The notes under the pieces were generated by a model. The model did no database searches, was not told where the DNA came from, and saw nothing but the letters and a program-made list of their open reading frames with translations. Source: Astragalus membranaceus (lineage: Eukaryota; Streptophyta; Magnoliopsida; Fabales; Fabaceae). Taken from it: 64,000 nt of DNA. The DNA is taken from the NCBI GenBank assembly GCA_039519185.1, contig CM076847.1:28393251-28457250 (forward strand), read 5' to 3'. Position numbers and translations under genes: made by a program. Shown piece by piece: positions 31,935 to 43,890 of the stretch; the stretch's first letter is position 1, and each line of letters starts with the position of its first letter.

Positions 31935-34900
31935 GAGTCTTCATTAGGCACTATCCGAGCCTACATCTGCCCACCATTGGATTAACCAAGATCAACGGTC
32001 GTAATTAATCTAGTTCCTAAAAACCCAAAGTCTTTTCTCCACGACCTCACTAACACGGGTTAGTGGGGTAAACCCTAGTCACTCCTATTTCCACGACGTC
32101 TTCTACTCATCGACCTTAATCACTCCAAAGTTATAAGTCCACGTGCATTGAATACTTGCGCTCCAAGAAAGTCTTCCTCACCTCGGCCATAACCCTCCTC
32201 GGACATGTCTTACTTTTGGTCATCGGTTGTTTGTGCCTCAGCCGAGTCACCCTGTGGTCGAGGTACCCTCCAACCGAGTCTCAATGTGCCTCGGGGATTC
32301 TTCTCATTCCAATGTGGCTGCAGTCTTTCAAACATATTTGCTTTCTTGTCCACGGACTGACCTAACCTTGAATTACTCTTATCCCCTCGCCCAACAATTT
32401 AATTTCTTTTGTGTGTTAACAAATGCCCCCTTTATGCGTTGTTGTCCATCCGAGTGGTTGGGACTGACGGCCCATAAATTGAAATGACACGTTGTGTCAG
32501 TGGCGATGACTAGCCGTTACATCATTGATTAGACGTGTGACGATTCTTCTCTCTGCAGTGCCACACCACTCAAAATTGTTACTACATTCTCTTATGGGGA
32601 GGAGGGGGGGGGGCAAGAAGCTGCTTCATACCACCATGCCTTTGAGAAGAATTTGACCAAATACAAACTTTGCGAATTAAACCTCCACCATAGATTGTTT
32701 GATATTTGAAAAGATATGACATTCTCTTTTAGCGCACATTCCACAGCTCATGTAATTGGTTCAATTCCCACCTAAACATTTTTCCCTTCGAAAATAGGTT
32801 CCAATGGCACTTCATATCTTCCAAATAGCCCATATTCTGTTTATACTCTTGCTTATGTAGCGATAAAGCAGAATGCCTTAGAGTTGTTGTCAAACACTTT
32901 AGTCTTAGTCGTGTAATCGGCTAGAGGTTTGGACAATTTGTGATTCCTCTTTTATTCAAGCAATTACGTCGAGGAAGGAACTCTTATCCTCGACTATGGG
33001 TTCCCTAATTCCTCCAAAGAATGTTAGGTTGGGTGTGAGAGGGACGCGTGGCTTTGATTATCTACGAACTAAGAAAACATAAAGGAAAGCGAGAAGAAAG
33101 ATAAAGTAAAGTAAAGACTTGTCTATTGATTGATGTGTGTTTTTAAAATGTAAAAGTGCTACTATATATATATATATATATATACATGAGTTTTCATTAG
33201 CCACTATCCGAGTCTACATCTGCCCACCATGGGATTAACCAAGATCAACGGTCGTAATAAATCTAGTTCCTAGAAACCCAAAGTCTTTTCTCCACGACCT
33301 CACTAGCACGGGTTAGTGGGGTAAACCCTAGTCACTCCTATTTCCACAACGTCTTCTACTCATCGACCTTAACCGCTCCAACGTTATAAGTCCACGTGCA
33401 TTGAATACTTGCGCTCCAAGAAAGTCTTCCTCATCTCGGCCATAGCCCTCCTCGGACATGTCTTACTTTTGGTCATCGGTTGTTTGCGCCTCAGCCGAGT
33501 CACCCTGTGGTCGAGGTACCCTCCATCCGAGTCTCATTGTGCCTCGGGGATTGTTCTCATTCCGTTGTGGCTCCAGTCTTTCAAACATATTTGCTTTCAT
33601 GTCCTCGGACTGACCTAGCCTTGAATTACTCTTTTCCCCTCGCCCAACAATTTAATTTCTTTTGTGTGTTAAGAAATGCCCCCCTTTATGTGTTGTTGTC
33701 CAGCCGAGTGGTTAGGACTGACGCCCCGAAAATTGAAATGACACGTTGTGTCAGTGGCGATGACTAGCCGTTACATCATTGATTAGACGTGTGGCGATTA
33801 TTTTCTCTGCAGTGCCACACCACTCCAAACTGTTGCTACATTCTCTTATGGGGGGGGGGGGGGGGGGAAGAAGCTGCTTCAAGCCACCATGCCTATGAGA
33901 AGAATTTGACCAAATACAAACCTTGCGAGTTAAACCTCTACCATAGATTGTCTAATATTTGGAATGATATGACGTTCTCTTTTAGCGCACATTCCACAGC
34001 TCATGTAATTGGTTCAATTCCCACCTAAACATTTTTCCCTTCGAAAATAGGTTCCATTGGCACTTCATATCTTCCAAATAGCCCATATTCTGTTTATACT
34101 CTTGCTTATGTAGCGATAAAGCAGAATGCCTTAGTGTTGTTGTCAAACATTTTAGTCTTAGTCGTGTAATCGGCTAGAGGTTTGGACAATTTGTGATTCC
34201 TCTTTTAATCAAGCAATTATGTCGAGGAAGGAACTCTTATCCTCGACTATGGGTTCCCTAACTCCTCCAAAGAGTGTTAGGTTGGGTGTGAGAGGGACGT
34301 GTGGCTTTGATTATCTACGAACTAAGAAAACATAAAGGAAAGCGAAAAGAAAGATAAAGTAAAGTAAAGACTTGTCTATTGATTGATGTGTGTTTTTAAA
34401 ATGTACAAGTGCTACTATATATATATATACATGAGTCTTCATTAGCCACTATCCGAGCCTAGATCAGCCCACCATTGGATTAACCAAGCTCAACGGTCGT
34501 AATTAATCTAGTTCCTAGAAACCCAAAGTCTTTTCTCCACGACCTCACTAGCACGGGTTAGTGGGGTAAAAACTAGTGATCACTCCTATTTCTACGACGT
34601 CTTCTACTCATCGACCTTAACCGCTCCAACGTTATAAGTCCACGTGCATTGAATACTTGCGCTCCAAGAAAGTCTTCCTCACCTCGGCCACATCCCTCCT
34701 CGGACATGTCTTACTTTTGGTCATCGGTTGTTTGTGGCTCAACTGAGTCACTCTGTAGTCGAGGTACCCTCCAACCGAGTCTCAATGTGCCTCGGGGATT
34801 CTTCTCATTCCCTTGTGGCTGCAGTCTTTCAAACATATTTGCTTTCATGTCCTCGGACTAACCTAACCTTGAATTAGTCTTTTCCCCTCGCCCAACAATT

Positions 34901-36907
34901 TAATTTCTTTTGTGTGTTAACAAATTCCCCCCTTTATGCGTTGTTGTCCAGCCGAGTGGTTGGAACTGACGCCCCGAAAATTGAAATGATACGTTGTGTC
35001 AGTGGCGATGACTAGCCGTTACATCATTGATTAGACGTGTGGCGATTCTTCTCACCGCAGTGCCACACCACTCCAAACTGTTGCTACATTCTCTTATGGG
35101 GGGAGGGCAAGAAGCTGCTTCAAGCCACCATGCCTTTGAGAAGAATTTGACCAAATACAAACCTTGCGAGTTAAACCTCTACCATAGATTGTCTGATATT
35201 TGGAATGATATGACATTCTCTTTTAGCGCACATTCCACAGCTCATGTAATTGGTTCAATTCCCACCTAAACATTTTTCCCTTCGAAAATAGGTTCCATTG
35301 GCACTTCATATCTTCCAAATAGCCCATATTCTATTTATACTCTTGCTTATGTAGCGATAAAGCAGAATGCCTTAGTGTTGTTGTCAAACATTTTAGTCTT
35401 AGTCGTGTAATCGGCTAGAGGTTTGGACAATTTGTGATTCCTCTTTTAATCAAGCAATTATGTCGAGGAAGGAACTCTTATCCTCGACTTTGGGTTCCCT
35501 AACTCCTCCAAAGAGAGTTAGGTTGGGTGTGAGAGGGACGTGTGGCTTGGATTATCTACGAACTAAGAAAACATAAAGGAAAGCGGAGAAAAGAAAGATA
35601 AAGTAAAGTAAAGACTTGTCTATTGAATGATGTGTGTTTTTAAAATTTACAAGTGCTACTATATATATATATATATATATACAGGAGTCTTCATTAGCCA
35701 CTATCCGAGCCTAGATCTGCCCACCATTGGATTAACCAAGCTCAACGGTCGTAATTAATCTAGTTCCTAGAAACCCAAAGTCTTTTCTCCCCGACCTCAC
35801 TAGCACGGGTTAGTGGGGTAAAAACTAGTGATCACTCCTATTTCCACGACGCCTTCTACTCATCGACCTTAACCGCTCCAACGTTATAAGTCCACGTGCA
35901 TTGAATACTTGCGCTCCAAGAAAGTCTTCCTCACCTCGGCCACAGCCCTCCTCGGACATGTCTTACTTTTGGTCATCAGTTGTTTGTGGCTCAGCTGAGT
36001 CACCCTGTAGTCGAGGTACCCCCCAACCGAGTCTCAATGTGCCTCGTGGATTCTTCTCATTCCCTTGTGGCTGCAGTCTTTCAAACATATTTGCTTTCAT
36101 GTCCTCGGACTAACCTAACCTTGAATTAGTCTTTTCCCCTCGCCCAGCAATTTAATTTCTTTTGTGTGTTAACAAATTCCCCCCTTTATGCGTTGTTGTC
36201 CAGCCGAGTGGTTGGGACTGACGCCCCGAAAATTGAAATGATACGTTGTGTCAGTGGCGATGACTAGCCGTTACATCATTGACTAGACGTGTGGCGATTC
36301 TTCTCACTGCAGTGCCACACCACTCCAAACTGTTGCTACATTCTCTTATGGGGGGGAAGGGCAAGAAGCTGCTTCAAGCCACCAAGCCTTTGAGAAGAAT
36401 TTGACCAAATACAAACCTTGCGAGTTAAACGTCTACCATAGATTGTCTGATATTTGGAATGATATGACATTCTCTTTTAGCGCACATTCCACAGCTCATG
36501 TAATTGGTTCAATTCCCACCTAAACATTTTTCCCTTCGAAAATAGGTTCCGATGGCACTTCATATCTTCCAAATAGCCCATATTATGTTTATACTCTTGC
36601 TTATGTAGCGATAAAGTAAAATGCCTTAGTGTTGTCATCAAACACTTTAGTCCTAGTCGTGTAATCGGCTAGAGGTTTGGACAATTTGTGATTCCTCTTT
36701 TCTTCAAGCAATTATGTCGAGGAAGGAACTCTGTTCCTCGACTATGGGTTCCCTAACACCTCCAAAGAGTGTTAGGTTGGGTGTGAGAGGGACGTGTGAT
36801 TTGGATTATCTACGAACTAAGAAAACATGAAGGAAAGCAATAAAGGATAGATAAAGTAAAGATTTGTGTATTGAGTGATGTGTGTTTTTAAAATGTACAA
36901 TTGCTAC

Positions 36908-36950
<43 letters not shown>

Positions 36951-37425
36951 CCATGAGTCTTCGTTAGCCACTATCCAAGCCTACATTTTCCTACCGTTGG
37001 ATTAACCAAGATCAACAGTCGTAATTATTCTAGTTCCTCGAAACCCAGAGTCTTTTCTCCACGACCTCACTAGCACGGATTAGTGGGTTAAACCCTAGTC
37101 ACTCCTATTTCCACGACGTCTTCTATTTATCTACCTTAACCAATCCAACCTTATAAGTCAATGTGCATTGAATACTTGCGCTCCAAGAAAGTTTTCCTCA
37201 CCTCGGCCAAAGCCCTCCTCGACCATGTCTTACTTCCGGTCATCGTTTGTTGGTGCCTCAGCCGAGTCACCCTTTGGTCGAGGTACCCTCAGTGAAATGG
37301 CACGTTGTGTCAGTGGCGATGACTAGCTGTTACATCATTGATTAGATGTGTGAAGACTCGTTTCCCGTGAATCAAAACGGAGACATGATGGTTCCCTAGG
37401 CATTTTAATCATTGCACTCGAAGGC

Positions 37426-37433
37426 TATAAATA
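37426..37433 (+). promoter_or_regulatory. TATA box before the mobile-domain pseudogene
   Basis: TATAAATA lies 110 bp upstream of the ATG at 37543, in GC-balanced sequence that differs from the array. It fits a plant core promoter. The region just upstream is shared with the array units. Confidence 0.55.
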
Positions 37434-37542
37434 TCCCTTTTGTCAACTACACCAGGGTTACTTTCGTTCTTATTGCCTCCAAAACTCAACTGTTTCCCAC
37501 TGCAAATTTTATCTCATTCTTCAGCTTTCTCCAAACACAACC

Positions 37543-39150
37543 ATGTCTAGCCACGATCACATCGCTTCTTCCTCTGGCTACGGCCAGCAACCACCGTCTC
37601 ATGCTGTTGTCCTGCTTAGCATATTTTCTAATTCATAGCCCTTGACCACCCTTCTTCCTTGTACCTCAAACGCCGATCTTGGCTTCAACGAGTTCCAAAG
37701 GCCCTTTGGGTCCGGAAACCTCGTTAGTACAAACTCTTGGGACACAGCGGAGGCCAAAATTCAAGATCTCCGAGGTTGGGCCAATTGCTCCCCCGACTAT
37801 ACTGAATGGACCGATCGGGTGGCTAAAACCAAAGGCGAGGCATGGAAATCCTGGGGTATCTGCGACATGATCCAGGTGTCAATCAAATAGGTCTCCCAAA
37901 ACTTTGATCTCCTCTTCCCGCTGATGAGCTTTTGGTCAACTACCCTCAATGCCTTCGTATTCCTCTGGGGCATCCTGACTCCCACGCTCCATGACGTAGC
38001 TGCCATTCTGGGTCTTCCCGCCGGCGGGCGCGATGTCCATGCCGACCTGGACTTCTCAGGCACTGACCCCGAATACACCTTCGCCTCTACTTTTTCCAAC
38101 CTCTTGGCCTGGAACTCCAAAACCTCGGGGGATGTTACGGATGCGGAGCACCATGCATTCCTTATGTACTTCTTCAACAAATATTTCTACAGCACCAAGT
38201 CCTTCGGGTTAGTCAAAGAGCTCTCCTCCTTCGTCCATATGCTGATGTCAAGCCAAGAGTACGCCTGGGGTCCTTTCTTCCTTGCCTTCCTCTACAAGGG
38301 AATGGAGAGCCTCTTGAGGCAAATCAAGGAAAAGGGGTATTATTCCAAAGCCGAAGGTCCCATGTGGTTCTTGCAACTGTGGACCCAACTCTATTTCCCT
38401 AACTTCTCCTCGGCGGATCCTTCTCTCCAATCATCAGAATCAACCCGTGTCTTGGGTTCTATCTTTGCAAAAACTCCTACCTTGCCCATGGAGTGTCTGG
38501 AAGTCCTTCGGGCCCTCTTTGAAGTAGACTCCAGAAACTTCGACTGGTGTCCCATTTTGGAAAGGAAGATTGGACCCTCATGGGTCTTCTACCCTCTCAA
38601 CACAACTCTCTCGGATACCGAGCATCACTGCATGGTTGCCCACTAGAGCCGAGTTCTCGTGGCGTGAGACCTGGTTGCCGACGCCAAACTCTCTTCCTCC
38701 AACAAATATCTCACTGTTGAGCCTTATCATCCCAATTTTGATGCAAGACTGTTTGGCCTCGACCAACACATTCCAATCCCTCACGACTCGCTAGCCCCCA
38801 CTCAGCAAAGAAGAAAATTGTTTCTGATGGACCTCAAGAGAATCTTAAAGGACCGTGAAGCAAAGTTCCTCACCTTTACCTTGGGCGCCTACTGCAAAAA
38901 GTTTGGTGAGACTAGAGGCTATGTGAACAGGTGGTTGCTAGTCAGGGACCGCATCTTTCCAGACCTTGCAACTGATTACATCAACCGGCACATGGGCGCT
39001 GCTAAGGGCCTCCTTGCCCAACCAATTTGGTGGCTGCCATTACTAGCCCACCACCTATTGTGGCAGCCAACCTTCCTGCCAGCCAGCAAGAGAAAAAGAA
39101 GAAGGAAATACCTAATCCTTCACCTCCACAATGTTCTTCGCCTCGGTTGA
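37543..39150 (+). pseudogene. Plant mobile domain (PMD) protein, decayed
   Basis: One frame runs from ATG 37543 to about 39150, broken by stops at 37636, 37888, 38644 and a further one near 38665. Between 37924 and 38646 it is open for 240 codons. Near the start of that stretch it has the words FVFLWGILTPTLHDVAAILGLPAGG, typical of the aminotransferase-like plant mobile domain. Proteins of this class occur in transposons and as domesticated genes, and several act in silencing; no function can be claimed here. After about 39150 a Lys/Pro-rich stretch continues in another frame. All defects seen are stops in a single frame, so the gene decayed mainly by point mutation. Codon use is more GC-rich than the flanks. 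Confidence 0.75.
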
Positions 39151-39266
39151 GGTCCACCACCACTCCATGATCCGCTCCTAGTACGTTCTCCATGGGCCGA
39201 ACCCCTTATTGTTTTGTTATTTTCAATACCCTTAATATCCTCAGCTAATGACTTCCCTTTACGTAG

Positions 39267-39345
39267 AACAAAAATCAACAATCTTCAACCTCGACGATGA
39301 AGATGAAGAGGATGAAGAAGATGACGTCCCCCTCGTTCAATGAAA
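39267..39345 (+). pseudogene. Possible second exon of the PMD pseudogene
   Basis: After TTTACGTAG, a good acceptor site, a frame encodes an acidic run (DDEDEEDEEDD) and then a stop near 39342. Acidic tails of this kind follow mobile domains in some plant proteins. The donor site is uncertain, so the exon is tentative. Confidence 0.35.
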
Positions 39346-39425
39346 ACGAACTCGAAGCCTACAGGCTCCACCATCTCCAGCCACCGATGACCATCCTCCT
39401 CAATTTAAAAGGCTAAGGGTAAGCT

Positions 39426-39444
39426 CCCCCCCCCCCCCCCCCCC
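39426..39444 (+). repeat. Poly-C tract of 19 bases
   Basis: A C run at the boundary between the PMD pseudogene region and the next repeat. Confidence 0.85.
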
Positions 39445-40471
39445 GGCGTCTCATATTCATTTTCAGCACAACATTAAGATAAGAGATTGTGTGTTATAAA
39501 GTAATACTGTAACATTCAAAGCTTTTTAAGAGGCTTTGAAATTTTTACAAGCTTGGGAGAGATGTGAGAAGGGTTGAAAACAGCGTTTTAAATAAAACAG
39601 TTTTTAGCAGAAAAGGGTCAGCATGCTGTCTTCTCAGTTTTCATAAATCAACTCCAGAATGAGTGTTTTGTCTCAAAGTGTAAAGCTACTCAGAAAAAGC
39701 ACTAAATAACACAATGATGTATAGTGGTTCACCCAAAACCCTGGGTTACATCCACTCCTCACTCCTTGTGAGTGTTTCCACTATTTTCCAAATAGTTTAC
39801 AACTTTTACAACCTCCGTAGGCTAAAAGTTCTCTTGGTAGTTTTCTTCACACAGCTCTACCTACTGTTTTCACACCTAATACAATTCTTCTGATCTATTA
39901 AGCAGCTTCAAACATAGAAGCGACTCACTTTAATGTCCTACAGCAACACATGCCACATGAGAAGGTTCCCCTACAGGTTTTCTGTTTGGTGTGTGGGTTT
40001 GTGGGATTTCTAGAGCTTGGTTGATACAAATGGTGTTTTCAACAGACATTACAACACAAAGAAAAATACATACTCAGAGATCAATTGAATCCCTTCTGTT
40101 TAGGAGCAGCTGAGTATGGATGAGAGAAAACTTGACAATTGAGAAGGTTGGAAGTTTTGAGCTCAAAGTATTCTCACTTAGATCAACGATGGCCAGATGT
40201 GTTTATTTATAGCTAAAATATTGTGTAATATCCTCTGGACCATGGAAAAGAGTCGTTGGCAAAAGAATATAGCCGTTTGCTTTTAAGACAGCTATTTTTT
40301 TGCTTTTTTGTAGAGGACAGCAGTTACCAGCTGTCATGACTCTTCTTAACTATGACTCTTCTCAGCAATGATCGTTTCTGAAGATGATGCTTCCCAAGTT
40401 GATGCTTCTTAAGTTGATGCTTCTTATGAAGATATTTGTGAAGTGACACTTCTCAACTTGACCGTTCTCAT
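39445..40471. repeat. Second copy of the unclassified repeat
   Basis: Homologous to 21390-22070 over about 640 bp (GGTTCACCCAA, TACATCCACTCC, TTCCACTATTTTCCAA, GAGTATGG). It ends in CTTCT-rich words as the other copy does. No coding is seen. It is bounded on the right by the chromovirus-type LTR end at 40472. Confidence 0.55.
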
Positions 40472-40568
40472 TGTAACACCCCTTTTCTACCCGGTAATTT
40501 ATTTACTAAAAATCAGAGTTTCTCTTTTTTTTTTTGTTTAAATCATTTTTCACCACACGGGATGTCAC
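40472..40568 (-). repeat. Stub of the 3' LTR of element A
   Basis: About 97 bp starting TGTAACACCCC (plus-strand view) are nearly identical to 40685-40780. On the minus strand they are the last 97 bp of an LTR. About 100 bp of internal sequence separate them from the primer binding site, so almost all of element A and most of one LTR have been deleted. Confidence 0.75.
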
Positions 40569-40668
40569 ACATATCAACTCAAGCTGCAACCAAAAACAAC
40601 AGTTAGAATAAGTCGACAATACTAGATCGTCAATGACTGGACAACTCGGCCGGACAGACCGAACTTTT

Positions 40669-40680
40669 GCTCTGATACCA
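40669..40680 (-). other. Primer binding site of element A, tRNA-iMet type
   Basis: On the minus strand this reads TGGTATCAGAGC, four bases after the LTR end (TGTTACA). It fixes the orientation of element A as minus. Confidence 0.8.
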
Positions 40681-40684
40681 CTAA

Positions 40685-42180
40685 TGTAACACCCCTTTTC
40701 TACCCGGTAATTTATTTACTAAAAATCAGAGTTTCTCTGTTTTTTTTGTTTAAATCATTTTTCACCACACGGGATGTCACGCATAAATCACACCACATCA
40801 TGCATCAATATAAAATAGTTCATCGTCAATAATTATGAGATACATGGCACATCACAACTGGGGTGAGCTCAAAACGCTCAATTCAATCAACATAGTAAAA
40901 ACTCAGCATCTACGCAGCGGAAAGTCATAAAAACATCAATTACAATAGTCAAATAATCATAAAAACTAAGGTTCATTCCCTCCCCACTGAGTGCTACGTA
41001 TCAGAGCAGACGACCAGACTCAGCTAGCGAAGGTACCTAAGCCTTCACTCGAGATCACCTTCACGTTACCGCATAGGGGTAACATTCAAACAGAGAGGGT
41101 GAGTTCATCTAACAATATAATAGTGCATATGATAAGTATTATGCTAGAGCTACAACGCTATCTAAACAACATCGCAACATCAAACCAGTCATCACTGCAA
41201 GTCATTCACAATGTCGTGAACATGTATGAAGTGCAACCCACCACAACGGGCGTATGCATGTGGTACCTGTCATCATCGTCACTAAATAGCCTTTATGGCA
41301 TCATCGTCACTAAATAGCCTTTATGGCATCATCGTCACTAGTTTATGCACATGAGATGTATGAAGCACCATGATATGCACCGGAGACAGTCACATACAAA
41401 TCACAATCAACTTAGTGATCCATCACTTACCAATTTGCCAATAAAAGGCACATCACCTGTCAGGTTATCGTCATACATTCATTACCACTAACATTCACCA
41501 TCATTAATATCATCATCGCTAATAGCCTTTATGGCATCATCGTCACTTATAAGACCGCAACTTTTATTCATCATCAAATACCATCGTCAATCAAAATAAT
41601 AGCCACTAGGGGCATTGTCGTCAAAAACCATCAACACATCATTATTGACATCGGGACACTAAGATTACAAATTACACCAAAAGGTTTTACTCCAGTTCAT
41701 GACACCAGAAAGGACACCAAAAAGGGGTTTTAAACACCGAAATAGTTTTACAACGCCAACAAAAATGACCACCGGGGACAGCCACTTGAGGCGCCCAGAA
41801 ACTATCTGAAAAATAATAATTTCTATCTTAAAGTAGAATATACAGGCAGGAGACTGATTAAGCTTCACAACGCACTTCGAAACACTTAAAACGGACACCC
41901 GAGTCAAAAGATATGCCAAAAACACCCCCCGGGGAAAAATTGAGGAACATCCTGAAAATGTGCCTGGGCGCCTAGCAGGGAACACACTGGAAACTGGCCA
42001 GCAACAGGAACTGGTGCCCTTGGCGCCCAGGCAACTTGGACAGAACGCAACACAAGCAGGACACGCAACAGACACGCCCAGACACAGGCGCCCATGGCGC
42101 CCCCTGCGCCAAGACAGCGCGCCACAACACAACACAGACACAGGATTTGGCGCCCAGTCACAGGGCGCCAAGGCGCCCCT
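40685..42180 (-). repeat. LTR of element A, 3' portion
   Basis: On the minus strand it ends GGGGTGTTACA before the primer binding site. It is related to the LTRs of element B (shared phrases GCAGCGGAAA, GAGTGCTACGTATCAGAGCA and GGGGTAACATTCAAACAG). It is interrupted at 42180 by element B and continues at 49978. It contains GCC...GGC/CGTCACT repeats (41280-41620) and GGCGCC palindromes (41966-42175). Confidence 0.75.
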
Positions 42181-42799
42181 TGTAACACCCCTTTCTACCC
42201 GTCACTTTATTTATAAAAATCAGAGTTTAAAAAAAATGCGTTCATAGGGAATGTTACACTTACTTCAATAAAACGTCACTTGTCAATTTTAAAACTGTTC
42301 AACTCAGAAAATCATGCATTCACGTAGCACGTCCCAAATAAAGAATCTCGAGCCTCAATTTAACGTCGCTTATAAAACTCAACATAACAAAACCAACTAC
42401 GCAGCGGAAAATGATAAAACATAACAGAAGAGTCCACATGGACATAACAACCAAAATAATCATTAATAAATGTCGAGTTCGTTTTCCCCCCCTTGAGTGC
42501 TACGTATCAGAGCATGACGACTCGACTCAAGAAGTGAAGCTAAGGCATTCACTGGGAATCACCTGCACGTTACCAACACGGGGGTAACATTCAAACAGGA
42601 AAGGGTGAGCATCATTTCAATCCATATAATAGAAAATATGATAAGTACTAATCGTAGGCTACACACTAGAACAATCAACATCCAACACATTAAATATCCA
42701 CATCACAGTCATCATTCACATCACTTGCAATAACTCATCTCATATCATGTAGGCTTATGAAATGCAACCCACTCGCGGGCATATGCATGAGGTACCTTT

Positions 42800-43290
42800 T
42801 CATAAAACGTCGCTTAGCCACTCAGGCCTCATCGTCACTTAGCCACTCAGGCCTCAAAACGTCACTGGGTTTATGCATATGGGCATGAGACACTATGACA
42901 TGCACCACTCACATCGCGCAAACACAACAATTACTCAAACCATAGTCAACTATGTGACCCGTCACTTACCGGTTTGCTCGCAAGGAGCACATCACCTGTC
43001 AAATCCACAATCAGCATACAACGTCACTAGGCCATTTAGACCTTAACATCACTTAGCCCTTCGGGCCTCAAACGTCACTGGGTTTTCATCGTCACTTACA
43101 CACAAATATCAATCAACTCAAACAATAGCCACTGAGGGCAAAAACGTCATTTACTAGCCACCAAGGGCATCCTCGTCATTTACACATCATTATCTACAAC
43201 TTTGGCCACTAGGGGCAAAACAGTCTTTTACACGTCATAAATAATAATAATAGCCACTAAGGGCGAAACAGTCATTTAACTAGCCCCGAA
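42800..43290 (-). repeat. GCC-loop-GGC / CGTCACT repeats
   Basis: About ten imperfect units of roughly 25-40 bp have a fixed GCC...GGC core, variable 4-7-base centre and a following CGTCACT or CGTCATT. Examples are TAGCCACTCAGGCCTC, TAGCCCTTCGGGCCTC and TAGCCACTAAGGGCG. They recur at 47825-48310 and, in element A, at 41280-41620. Confidence 0.7.
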
Positions 43291-43584
43291 GGCATCATCG
43301 TCAAAATCATCATTTTTGACATTACTTCGCTAAAACTGTTGTTTATACACCAAAAGGGATTTTTAAAGAGCTTCATATCATTTTTCAATGTCACTGGGAC
43401 GATCACCGGGGACGGCCACTTGGGCGCCCACAAACAATCAGAAAATAACAATTTTTCATTTTAAAAATTGGACCCATAGATGGACAACGTAAAAAGCTTC
43501 ACGACACTTTTCGAATCGTTCAAAACGGATATCCGAGTCAAAAGATATAGCGAAAACAGTTTTCGAAAATAATTTGGAACATCC

Positions 43585-43890
43585 TGAAAACTGGCGCCAT
43601 GGGCACCCAGCGCCCAGGCACCTGGCGCCCAGCGCCTAGCAAAAAGGCAACACACGCACGCAGCACACAACACGCGCACACGGGCGCTCAGCGCCCAGCG
43701 CTGGCACCCAGCGCCCAGCGCTACGCACACACACACGCGCATGGGCGCTCAGCGCCCAGCGCTGGCACCCAGCGCCCAGTGCTGGCACCCAGCGCCCAGC
43801 GCTGGCACCCAGCGCCCAGCGCCTGGAGCAACACTGCACAGCGCACAGCACCATGGGCACCCAGCGCCCAGGCACTTCCAGCAACACAGA
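43585..43890 (-). repeat. AGCGCCCAGCGC palindrome array, 3' LTR of B
   Basis: Many copies of GCGCCCAGCGC and GCTGGCACCCAGCGCCC in 300 bp make a GC-rich island inside an AT-rich LTR. The long Cys/Val/Ala-rich or His/Pro-rich frames in all six frames here are translations of the array. Confidence 0.85.

Larger units (their letters stand above)
31270..37330. repeat. Tandem array, period about 1.25 kb, about five units
   Basis: A landmark GCGCTCCAAGAAAG recurs at 32158, 33411, 34659, 35911 and 37178 (spacings 1253, 1248, 1252 and 1267). A G-rich landmark recurs near 31277, 32597, 33852, 35097 and 36350. Each unit has, in order, a G-run, an antisense LINE fragment of about 330 bp, a TA microsatellite, a CCTCGGCC-rich block, and the phrase GTGTCAGTGGCGATGACTAG. 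Repeated small frames (32156, 33409, 34649 and 35901) are unit copies, not genes. The last unit joins the upstream region of the plant-mobile-domain pseudogene at about 37270. Confidence 0.9.

Noticed and set aside
34649..36113. Repeated 70-residue frames in the tandem array
   Set aside because: They are copies of one array unit; frames in other units differ in length and start, so no coding constraint is shown.
31270..37330. Centromeric satellite
   Set aside because: Only about five units, built partly of LINE sequence and bounded by other elements. The unit is far longer than typical plant centromere monomers.
41665..42247. Long overlapping frames on both strands over the GGCGCC-rich part of element A
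   Set aside because: They are translations of a palindromic GC-rich repeat, open in several frames at once, with no domain.
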